Source: Rothia sp. HMSC078H08 (GTDB lineage Bacteria > Actinomycetota > Actinomycetes > Actinomycetales > Micrococcaceae). Taken from it: 64,000 nt of DNA. Position 1 is the first letter of the stretch, and each line of letters opens with the position of its first letter. The stretch is from positions 283,127-347,126 of the forward strand of contig NZ_KV795257.1 of the NCBI RefSeq assembly GCF_001808955.1. Reading direction: 5' to 3'. The translations under genes were made by a program, and so were the position numbers. The notes below the pieces were generated by a model. That model saw only the letters and a list, made by a program, of their open reading frames with translations, did no database searches and was not told the DNA's origin. Positions 56,678 through 64,000 of the stretch are shown piece by piece.

Positions 56678-57688
56678 CTAGGAGCTCTTAGTCGAAGACT
56701 CAGATTTGGAAGAATCAGAGTCTTCAGAAGATTCAGCCTTCTCGGATGCCTTCTCCTCAGCGTCCTCTGCGGTCTTACCCTCGACGGGCTTCGGAGCGAA
56801 CTCCGCCGGAGCCGGCTCAATACCCGCAGCAGCCTTCGCCGCCGCACGACGACCAGCCACCACAAAACCAACAGCACCCAGCAGAACCAGCAACAGAGCA
56901 GTCCACACGTGAATACGAACGCCCCAGAGCATCTCCGAGGTATCAATACGCAAGAACATCTCAATGAAGAGGCGACCCACACCGTAGTAGAACACATACA
57001 GCCACAGGGTCTGACCCAGCTTCAGCACTCCCTTACGGCCCAGCCACAGCAGCAACGCCACACCCAGCAGGTTCCACAGCGACTCGTACAAGAACGTCGG
57101 ATGGAACAGCGTACCCGCCGGATACTGGGTCGGGAAATTACCGCTCGACGCGCTAATCTCCAAGCCCCACGGCAGAGTCGTCGGCTTGCCGAACAGCTCC
57201 TGGTTGAACCAGTTACCCCAGCGGCCAAACGCCTGAGCCAGCAGAATACCCGGCGCTACCGCATCCGCAAAAGCCGGGAAATTCATCCCGTAGCGGCGGC
57301 AACCATACCAGGCGCCCAACGCACCAACCGACACGGCACCCATAATGCCGATGCCGCCCTCCCAAATCTTCAGGAAAGCCCACGGATCAGCAACATTCGG
57401 ACCGAAATAGCTACCCGGGTCAGTAATCAGCACATGGTAGGCGCGGGCACCAATAATGCCCGCCGGAATAGCCCACATCGCCACGTCAAAAACGCGCTCA
57501 GGGGTACCACCCGCCGCCTTCCAACGGCGAGAACCCAGCCACAAGCACACCGCCATACCCGCCAGAATACACAGGGCATAGAAATGCACACGGAACGGGC
57601 CCAGCTGCAGGTACGAAACGCTCGGAGAGGGAATCGAAGCCAGCACGTTAGCTACCGGCGCGCTCGCCAGCGACAGCACATCAGACAT
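56678..57688 (-). CDS. lgt: Prolipoprotein diacylglyceryl transferase
   Basis: 336 residues. Seven hydrophobic segments; the Lgt signature GRWGNWFNQELFG is present, with W-E-G-G-I-G-I-M-G and LFHPTFLYESLWN. Moves diacylglycerol from phosphatidylglycerol to the lipobox Cys of prolipoproteins. The C-terminal 50 residues are a charged Ala/Glu/Lys/Ser tail beyond the family core. Its ATG overlaps the trpA stop by one base (TAATG), so translation is coupled to the trp genes, an arrangement common in actinobacteria. Confidence 0.95.
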   Translation of the reverse strand: MSDVLSLASAPVANVLASIPSPSVSYLQLGPFRVHFYALCILAGMAVCLWLGSRRWKAAGGTPERVFDVAMWAIPAGIIGARAYHVLITDPGSYFGPNVADPWAFLKIWEGGIGIMGAVSVGALGAWYGCRRYGMNFPAFADAVAPGILLAQAFGRWGNWFNQELFGKPTTLPWGLEISASSGNFPTQYPAGTLFHPTFLYESLWNLLGVALLLWLGRKGVLKLGQTLWLYVFYYGVGRLFIEMFLRIDTSEMLWGVRIHVWTALLLVLLGAVGFVVAGRRAAAKAAAGIEPAPAEFAPKPVEGKTAEDAEEKASEKAESSEDSDSSKSESSTKSS

Positions 57689-58542
57689 TAGCCTTCACGC
57701 CCCGCCAGCTCACGGGTCAGCTTAGCCACCGCCTCAACACCGCCAGAAGCCAAAGCCTTCACCAGCGCGGTACCGACAATCACGCCGTCCGCATACGCGC
57801 CAATCTCCTCAACGTGGGCACGAGTCGAAACACCCAGGCCCACGCACGCACGAGGCGCACCGGCAGCCTTAATGTCCGCAACCAGGGTGCGAGCCGCCTC
57901 CGACACGGAGGTGCGGGCACCGGTCACGCCCATCACCGACACGGCGTACACGAAGCCACTCGATGCCTTCGCAATGGTCGCCAGACGCTCCGGCGACGAA
58001 GACAGCGCGGCAAGGAAAATACGATCCAGGCCGTACTCGTTCGACGCTTCAAACCATGCCGACGCCTCATCAGGCACCAGGTCCGGGGTAATCATGCCCG
58101 CGCCACCGGCAGCCGCCAAATCACGCGCAAAACGCTTCACACCGTACGCCAGAACCGGGTTCCAGTAAGTCATCACGACGACCACCGCGTCGGTAGCCTC
58201 AGTAATGCGGCGGACCGCCTCAAACAGCTGAGACAGCTTGAAACCGTTCTCCAGCGCCACGCCGGTCGCCTTCTGAATCACCGGGCCATCCATGACCGGA
58301 TCAGAATAAGGCACGCCCAGCTCAATAATGTCCGCGCCGTTATTGCCCAAAGCAATCGCCGCGTCAATCGACTCATCCAGGGTCGGGAAGCCCACCGGCA
58401 GGTAGCCGATCAGCGCCGCGCGGCCCTGCTTCTCGCACTCAGCCAGACGAGCCGCCAGAGGCGACTGCGCATTCGGAGCGGGGAAAGAACCATCCAGCAC
58501 CGTAAAAGGTGCCGCCTGAGAAATAGCGTCCTGGTAGCTCAT
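57688..58542 (-). CDS. trpA: Tryptophan synthase alpha chain
   Basis: 284 residues. TIM barrel with the catalytic Glu in ELGVPYSDPVMDGPVI and Asp in the DLVPDEAS segment region. It cleaves indole-3-glycerol phosphate; indole goes to TrpB through the tunnel. Overlaps the trpB stop by one base, and lgt overlaps its own stop: a tightly coupled trio. Confidence 0.96.
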   Translation of the reverse strand: MSYQDAISQAAPFTVLDGSFPAPNAQSPLAARLAECEKQGRAALIGYLPVGFPTLDESIDAAIALGNNGADIIELGVPYSDPVMDGPVIQKATGVALENGFKLSQLFEAVRRITEATDAVVVVMTYWNPVLAYGVKRFARDLAAAGGAGMITPDLVPDEASAWFEASNEYGLDRIFLAALSSSPERLATIAKASSGFVYAVSVMGVTGARTSVSEAARTLVADIKAAGAPRACVGLGVSTRAHVEEIGAYADGVIVGTALVKALASGGVEAVAKLTRELAGREG

Positions 58543-59876
58543 TACTTAGCCTCACTTTCAGCCTGTGCGTTCTGTGCAGCGGATGCGGCAGCTTCCTTAT
58601 TACCGGTCATCAGGGTCGAGGACGGAATCGCCTTACCCAGACCGAACCACTTCAGCGCGGTCTCCATGTCCTTATCGCCACGACCGGACAGGCAGACAAT
58701 CATGGTCTTCTCGCGTGCCGCCTCCGGATCCTCAGCAGCCCAACGCTGGCACACGCGCAGCGCACCGGCAAGGGCGTGCGAGGACTCAATCGCCGGGATA
58801 ATACCCTCGGTGCGGCAGAGCAGACGCAGAGCGTCCATCGCCTCGGTGTCAGTCACCGGCTCGTAGGTCACGCGACCAATATCGGACAGGTAGGAGTGCT
58901 CCGGACCCACACCCGGGTAATCCAGACCAGCAGAAATCGAATGGGACTCAATGGTCTGGCCATCCTCATCCTGCATCAGGTAGGTCATCGCACCGTGCAG
59001 CATGCCCGGGCGGCCCAGAGTAATGGTCGCCGCGTGACGGCCGGTATCCACGCCGTCGCCGCCAGCCTCAAAACCGTAAATCTCAACCGAAGCATCATCC
59101 AAGAACGCGTGGAACAGACCAATCGCGTTCGAACCGCCACCCACGCAGGCAGCAATACCATCGGGCAGGCGGCCAGTCTCAGCCAGAATCTGCTCGCGCG
59201 CCTCAGAACCAATAGCGTCATGGAAGAAACGCACCATCGCCGGGAACGGGTGCGCACCCGCAGCGGTACCCAGCAGGTAGTGGGTGTTCTCAACGTTCGA
59301 AACCCAGTCGCGCAGCGCCTCATTAATGGCGTCCTTGAGGGTGCGGGAACCGTTCTGAACCGCAATCACCTTCGCGCCCAGCAGCTGCATACGAGCCACG
59401 TTCAGCGACTGACGCTCAGTGTCTTCCTCACCCATGTAGACCACGCACTCCATACCGAAGAGCGCAGCCGCGGTCGCAGTCGCAACACCGTGCTGACCCG
59501 CGCCGGTCTCAGCAATCAGACGGGTCTTACCCATACGCTTAGCCAGCAGAGCCTGGCCAATCACGTTATTAATCTTGTGGCTACCGGTGTGGTTCAGGTC
59601 CTCACGCTTGAGGAACACACGCGCACCAGCATGCTCAGAGAACTTCGGAACCTCAGTCAGTAGCGACGGACGGTTCGAATACTCAGCAGAAAGCCGCTGG
59701 AACTCAGCAATGAACTCGGGATCGTTCTTCGCCTCGTTGAAGGTTGCCTCCAGCTCATCCATGGCGGCAATCAGCGACTCGGGCATCCACCGCCCGCCGT
59801 ACTCACCAAAATAGGGGCCGGGGGCATTCTTCAACGACTCGCCGTTGAGGAAAGCATCTGCCAGGTTCTCGCTCAT
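58542..59876 (-). CDS. trpB: Tryptophan synthase beta chain
   Basis: 444 residues from the ATG at 59876 with AAGGA upstream; a GTG one codon earlier is possible. PLP lysine in HTGSHKINN, phosphate-binding GGGSNAIG, and the conserved [11 protein letters not shown]. It condenses indole and serine. The usual actinobacterial neighbours trpE and trpC are not upstream; smc is. Confidence 0.96.
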   Translation of the reverse strand: MSENLADAFLNGESLKNAPGPYFGEYGGRWMPESLIAAMDELEATFNEAKNDPEFIAEFQRLSAEYSNRPSLLTEVPKFSEHAGARVFLKREDLNHTGSHKINNVIGQALLAKRMGKTRLIAETGAGQHGVATATAAALFGMECVVYMGEEDTERQSLNVARMQLLGAKVIAVQNGSRTLKDAINEALRDWVSNVENTHYLLGTAAGAHPFPAMVRFFHDAIGSEAREQILAETGRLPDGIAACVGGGSNAIGLFHAFLDDASVEIYGFEAGGDGVDTGRHAATITLGRPGMLHGAMTYLMQDEDGQTIESHSISAGLDYPGVGPEHSYLSDIGRVTYEPVTDTEAMDALRLLCRTEGIIPAIESSHALAGALRVCQRWAAEDPEAAREKTMIVCLSGRGDKDMETALKWFGLGKAIPSSTLMTGNKEAAASAAQNAQAESEAK

Positions 59877-59932
59877 CACTATTCCTTCCCTGGATGGTTG
59901 CCGCCGGATGCGCGCCGCGGGTAGGGCGGGGC

Positions 59933-59986
59933 ATCAGGCCTGATCACAGCGAAACACCACGCCAACCGTGAATAGGTGGGCGGTGT
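59933..59986. promoter_or_regulatory. Palindrome and hairpin upstream of trpB
   Basis: A 12-bp perfect palindrome (ATCAGGCCTGAT, 59933-59944) is followed by an imperfect hairpin (AACACC...GGTGTT, 59952-59986). They lie in the trpB leader and could be an operator or attenuator; no leader peptide with Trp codons is evident. Confidence 0.35.
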
Positions 59987-60095
59987 TCGCACATATCCCC
60001 CTATAGTACCCGGGCACGGGCAGTGAACAGTACCTTGAGGTGCACATGACCATTCCTAGGACATGTGACGTTCGCCGGGGTGGGCACGCGGCGGG

Positions 60096-63000
60096 CTACA
60101 GCAGCTCGCGCAACTCCTCCATCTGCTGAGAAAGCACCGTCGACACGCCACCGCGCATCGACACCCCGTACAAGGTCTCCGCAATCTGCATCGTGCGCTT
60201 CTGATGCGTCACCACAATCAGCTGCGAGCGCTCCCCCAACTCACCAATCACCTGCAGCAGGCGCGAGAGGTTGCGGTCATCCAACGCCGCCTCAACCTCA
60301 TCAAGGGCATAGAACGGCGAAGGGCGAGACATATAAATCGCAATCAACAGCGCCAGCGAAGCGAGCGAACGCTCACCGCCGGACAGCAGCGACAGGCGCT
60401 TAACCTTCTTACCCGCCGGGCGTGCGTGAATCTCCACGCCCGAATTCAGCGGATCGGACGGGTCGTCCAGCTCAAGGTGGCCCTCGCCTCCCGGGAACAG
60501 GGTCTCAAAGATGCGGCGGTAGTGGGTGTTAATGTCCTCCATCGCGGCGGTGAACACCTCCGCAATGTGGCTGCTGACCTCGTCCATGACCGTGTTCAGG
60601 TCGCGGCGGGTCGCCTTCAAATCCTCAATCTGCTGATTCAGGTAGGCGTGGCGTTCCGAAAGCGCCTCGTACTCCTCCAACGCCAGCGGGTTAATGGCGC
60701 CCAGCGCATCCAGTTCGGCGCGGGTCGCCTTGAGGCGAGCGCGCACGCTCTCGGTGGAAGCTTCGGTAGTCTCTGATGCCGTTTCGGCAGCAGCATTTTC
60801 GGGAGCGTCGTTTTCGGAGGCAGCATTTTCGGAAGCCTCATCTGCGGGCACGTCAACCGGCAGCTGCTCGGAGTACTCTTCCTCCAGCTGCTCCAGGGTC
60901 AAACCGGTCACTAGGCGGGCACGCTCAGCCAGCGCCTGTACGCGCTCCTGCACGCGTGCCGCCTCCGTCTGGGTGCGCGCCAGCAGGGTCAGCGCCGCCG
61001 CGTGCGCCGCCTGTAGGTCCTGCACCTCATCGTTCGTGCCGGTCAGGCCCTCCTGGGCGTTCTTCAGGTCGGTGCTCAGCTCGTGCAGCTGCTGCTCGCG
61101 CTCGCTCACCTGCTCGGCAAGTACCTCACCCAGGCGATGGGCGCGGCGCTCAATTGTTGCAGCAGGAGCCTGCTCCCCCGTGCCCGCCAGGTAGGTGTCC
61201 TCGCGGGTGCGCGCCGATTCGTAGGCGACGCGCGCCTGCGCCACGGATTCCTCCGCGGCGGTGAGGCGCTCGTTCAGGCGGGCGCGCTCAGCCTGAATGT
61301 TCTGCGCGGAGGCTTCCAGGGACTCCGCCTGGGCGCGGGCGCGGGCGTGCTCGGCGCTCGCCACGCCCGCCGCCTTCGCCGCCTCGCGTTCTGCTTCGAC
61401 CGCCGATTCTGCCGCGGTCTGAGCCTGCTGAACGGACTGCTCGGCTTCGTCCAGTTCCGCGCGGGTGCGGGTCACGACCTGGGAGGCGGCGCGGTATGCG
61501 GCGGCAAGTTCCAGGGGGCTGGCGCCCTCAGCCGGGTAGAGCAGGCTGTAGCGGGTGTGCTCGGTGCCTGCGGGGTCAAAAATACGCCAAATAGTGCGCT
61601 GAACTGCGAGGGTATTCTCTGCGAGCAGGTGCAGGGCTTGCTCTGCGGAGGCGGCATCCGGCGCGAACAGTACACCCACCAGACGCTCACCCAGCGCCGC
61701 GGTGACGCGTGCCAGGGCGTGCTCGTCGATGCCGGCGAGCGCGGCGGCATCCTCGCTGAGCGGTTCAATGATCTCGGTTGCCGGGCGGATACCCAGCTCA
61801 CGCAGCTCGGCGGTGCAGGATTCGGGCAGGGTGGTTTCGGGCAGTTCTGTTGAAAGTTCCTTCGCGGCAGATTCGTTGCTTTCGTCCCCCTTATCACCGC
61901 GCAGGTGCGACACCTCGGCGCCCTCAACCGGCACGCTCAACGCCGCGGTCGCCAGCGAGGTCAGCGCAGCAGACGCCGCACGGGTGTACTCGGGGTCAAT
62001 CTGCACGGCATCCAGCACGCGCAACAGGCTCGCGCCTTCGTTCGAAGAATCCATGACCTCGCCGGTCTCGGGGTCGAACACCGCCTCAGCAGATTCAGTG
62101 TCCAGTTCAGCGGGCGCTTCGCCCAGGCTCTGGCCCAGCGCCTCACGCAGGGTTGCGGCACGCTCAGCCGCCGCCGCGTAGGCGCGGGTCGCCTCCACCG
62201 CAGCGGCGCGGGCGGCATCCAGCTGAGCCTGCGCGCGGGCACGAGACTGCGCCGCCTCACCCGAGGCGCGCTCAGTCTGCGCCACCTCGGACGCCGCCTT
62301 CTCAACATTCTTCAGCGCCGCATCGTAGCGTTCCTCAAAGCTGGCGTAGCTTTCCACCGCGCGCTCTGCCTCTTCGCGGCGCTCCTCCAGCAGTTCCAGG
62401 GCGCGTTCGTATCCGGCGCGGGCGGCGGCGGTTGCCTCGGTCAGTTCCACGCGGTAGGTGCGCACGCGCTCGGCGGCGATGGACTGCACGGTGCGCACGC
62501 GCGCGGCGGACTCGCGCAGGGTCGACACGGCCTTCTGACAGGCGGTGACCTCGGCGTTCAGGCGGTTCTGCTCCTGCTGATGCTTCGCGGACGCTGTACG
62601 TGCCGCCTCCAGTTGTTCTTTCAGGGCTTCGGCGCGGCGGGTACCTTCCGCCTCGGAGGCGAGAGCCTGCGTCTGCTCAGCCTGCAGAATACCCAGCTGA
62701 CGGGTCAAAAGCACCGCCTCCAGCTGGCGGATGCGCGCCTGCAGCTGGCGCGCGGTCGCGGCGGATTCTGCCTGCTCGCTCAGCGGCTGCAACTGCGAAT
62801 CCAGCTCGGCAACCAGGTCGCTCAGGCGGGTAACGTTCGATGCCACAGACTCCAGCTTGCGGCTGGTCTTCTCCTGGCGGCGGCGGTACTTGACCACGCC
62901 CGCCGCCTGCTCGATCATGTCGCGGCGCTGCTGCGCGGTGGCGTGCAGGACCGCATCCAGCTGACCCTGGCCGACGAGCACGTGCATCTGCTGACCCAGA

Positions 63001-63419
63001 CCCGCCTCCGAGAGCAGGTCCTGAATGTCGGCAAGGCGCGCCGGGGAGCCGTTAATCTCGTACTCGCTGCCGCCGGAGCGGAACATGGTGCGCGAAATCT
63101 GCACCCGATCAGCGGGAATGCTGAGGGTGCCATCAGAATTATCGAAAGTCAGGGTGACTTTGGCGCGGCCCAGGGGTGCACGCTGGGCGCCGTCGCCCGA
63201 ACCAGCCTCACCGGAGCCCGCGAAGATAACGTCCTTCATGCTGCCGCCGCGCAGGCTCTTAGCGCCCTGCTCACCCATGACCCAGGCGAGCGCATCCAGC
63301 ACGTTGGACTTGCCGGAGCCGTTGGGGCCGACCACCGCGTTAATGCCGGGGGTGAACTCAAAAGTGGTTGCGGAGGCGAAAGACTTGAACCCGCGCAGGG
63401 TCAGCGACATCAGGTGCAC
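60096..63419 (-). CDS. smc: Chromosome segregation ATPase Smc
   Basis: 1107 residues from a GTG that gives the family start M-H-L-M-S-L-T-L-R-G-F-K-S-F. Walker A GPNGSGKSN at 31-39, signature LLSGGERSL, Walker B ALDEVEAALDD near the C-terminus. Two long coiled coils (about 170-440 and 680-930) around a hinge (about 460-660). The hinge region is atypical: an acidic insert before it, and GASLLRVLDAV... in place of the usual hinge wording. A Glu/Asn/Ala repeat (near 860-890) interrupts the second coil. Somewhat shorter than the 1150-1200 of most Smc. Organises chromosomes with ScpA/ScpB. ftsY does not follow. Confidence 0.95.
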   Translation of the reverse strand: MHLMSLTLRGFKSFASATTFEFTPGINAVVGPNGSGKSNVLDALAWVMGEQGAKSLRGGSMKDVIFAGSGEAGSGDGAQRAPLGRAKVTLTFDNSDGTLSIPADRVQISRTMFRSGGSEYEINGSPARLADIQDLLSEAGLGQQMHVLVGQGQLDAVLHATAQQRRDMIEQAAGVVKYRRRQEKTSRKLESVASNVTRLSDLVAELDSQLQPLSEQAESAATARQLQARIRQLEAVLLTRQLGILQAEQTQALASEAEGTRRAEALKEQLEAARTASAKHQQEQNRLNAEVTACQKAVSTLRESAARVRTVQSIAAERVRTYRVELTEATAAARAGYERALELLEERREEAERAVESYASFEERYDAALKNVEKAASEVAQTERASGEAAQSRARAQAQLDAARAAAVEATRAYAAAAERAATLREALGQSLGEAPAELDTESAEAVFDPETGEVMDSSNEGASLLRVLDAVQIDPEYTRAASAALTSLATAALSVPVEGAEVSHLRGDKGDESNESAAKELSTELPETTLPESCTAELRELGIRPATEIIEPLSEDAAALAGIDEHALARVTAALGERLVGVLFAPDAASAEQALHLLAENTLAVQRTIWRIFDPAGTEHTRYSLLYPAEGASPLELAAAYRAASQVVTRTRAELDEAEQSVQQAQTAAESAVEAEREAAKAAGVASAEHARARAQAESLEASAQNIQAERARLNERLTAAEESVAQARVAYESARTREDTYLAGTGEQAPAATIERRAHRLGEVLAEQVSEREQQLHELSTDLKNAQEGLTGTNDEVQDLQAAHAAALTLLARTQTEAARVQERVQALAERARLVTGLTLEQLEEEYSEQLPVDVPADEASENAASENDAPENAAAETASETTEASTESVRARLKATRAELDALGAINPLALEEYEALSERHAYLNQQIEDLKATRRDLNTVMDEVSSHIAEVFTAAMEDINTHYRRIFETLFPGGEGHLELDDPSDPLNSGVEIHARPAGKKVKRLSLLSGGERSLASLALLIAIYMSRPSPFYALDEVEAALDDRNLSRLLQVIGELGERSQLIVVTHQKRTMQIAETLYGVSMRGGVSTVLSQQMEELRELL

Positions 63420-63731
63420 AAGGGGCCTTTCTGCAGAAGAACTGGTGTGTGCCGGGCACGTTCTGTGGTGCGTGGCGGCATCCCTCTAGTGTACGCGGTG
63501 CGGCGGGCGGGCGGCGTGAACGTGCACGGGGTGAAGGGGGTTCAAAGTTCCTCATTCTGCATCATCTTACGCGCGGGGTGAACGGGCGCGTTCATATTGG
63601 GTCTACGGATACGGGTTCGCCCGGTCGGTGCGGTAGATTGGAATGAGCATCACGAATTCTGCGGGGCCGCTGTGCGCATCCCCGCCGTCTTTGTATCCCA
63701 CTGACTTCTATTTACAAGGGCCACACCATTG

Positions 63732-64000
63732 ATGAATGCATCCGCCGATAAGGTCGGCACAAACTCTGACATTCGCCACGCTAACGCAGCTCTGCTGTCT
63801 ATTACCCATGAGCTGCCTCCGGAGGTCGTCACGAGCGACTACTTCGATGAGCAGCTGGCCCAAACCTATAAGCGTCTGCGTATGCCGAAGGGCCTGCTGG
63901 AGCGTCTAGCCGGTATTAGCACTCGCCGCGGTTGGGCTGAGGGCCAGACCTTCGAGGACGGCGTTGTTGCCGCAGCCGAGAAGGCTATCGAACAGGCGGG
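63732..64000 (+). CDS. oleA: OleA-like thiolase / 3-oxoacyl-ACP synthase III family (3' end outside window)
   Basis: 90 residues visible; the frame runs off the right edge. The start is an ATG with AAGGG upstream. NAALLSITHELPPEVVTS, then LAQTYKRLRMPKGLLERLAGI-x-x-RRGW and the alternating Ala/Val helix that follows match the N-terminus of OleA-type enzymes (head-to-head condensation of two acyl-CoA) of Xanthomonas and Micrococcus luteus more than FabH. The catalytic Cys lies beyond the edge. Together with oleBCD-type genes it would make long-chain olefins; whether these follow cannot be seen. Confidence 0.7.
   Translation, partial: MNASADKVGTNSDIRHANAALLSITHELPPEVVTSDYFDEQLAQTYKRLRMPKGLLERLAGISTRRGWAEGQTFEDGVVAAAEKAIEQA

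Overview
This window is a chromosomal segment of a high-GC Gram-positive bacterium (Actinomycetota). The best fit is Micrococcaceae, and a Rothia-like oral actinobacterium is my inference. The evidence is: the block of mycothiol-type DsbA-fold reductase, clpX, clpP2, clpP1, tig, nei, rpiB and pepN, which is the gene set of Mycobacterium tuberculosis Rv2457c-Rv2467; LAXTG (class E sortase) sorting signals; many GTG starts; and short GGAGG-type ribosome binding sites. No phage, IS element, CRISPR array or rRNA operon is visible.

Region 1 (1-11.6 kb) is accessory. Five consecutive minus-strand genes encode secreted, membrane- or wall-anchored proteins. They share a signal peptide, two or three related beta-rich modules of about 100 residues, a long low-complexity stalk and a C-terminal hydrophobic anchor. 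Two carry LAXTG motifs. One quinone-oxidoreductase-like gene interrupts the series. The array is open at the left edge. It is the part of the window most likely to be undescribed.

Region 2 (12-20 kb) has an SDR oxidoreductase, two small proteins of unknown function flanking an unusual archaeal/rickettsial-type valS, and a LssY_C-domain membrane protein. Region 3 (19.5-30.2 kb) is the protein-quality-control block: an Rv2466c-like reductase, ClpX, ClpP2, ClpP1 and trigger factor, followed by tRNA-Pro and tRNA-Gly, an Fpg/Nei glycosylase, RpiB and aminopeptidase N.

Region 4 (30.3-38.8 kb) mixes a secreted SGNH hydrolase, a HAD phosphatase, TesB thioesterase, a HdeD-like membrane protein, the ABC-F ATPase EttA, a YjbR-like protein and an ABM/IsdG-fold protein. 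Region 5 (39-48.9 kb) is the translation and secretion block: trmD, rimM, khpA, rpsP, a Nudix hydrolase, a 941-residue acidic protein of unknown function, ffh, tRNA-Leu and pyk. Region 6 (49-64 kb) holds a flavodoxin-like protein, a GH25 lysozyme with wall-binding repeats, alcohol dehydrogenase AdhP, a glycine-rich Tat-exported protein, the coupled trpB-trpA-lgt set, smc, and the start of an OleA-type thiolase that runs off the right edge.

Most transcription units are short and end in strong GC-rich hairpins, which are listed individually. Starts were chosen from ribosome binding sites and family N-termini and are often shorter than the longest open frame.
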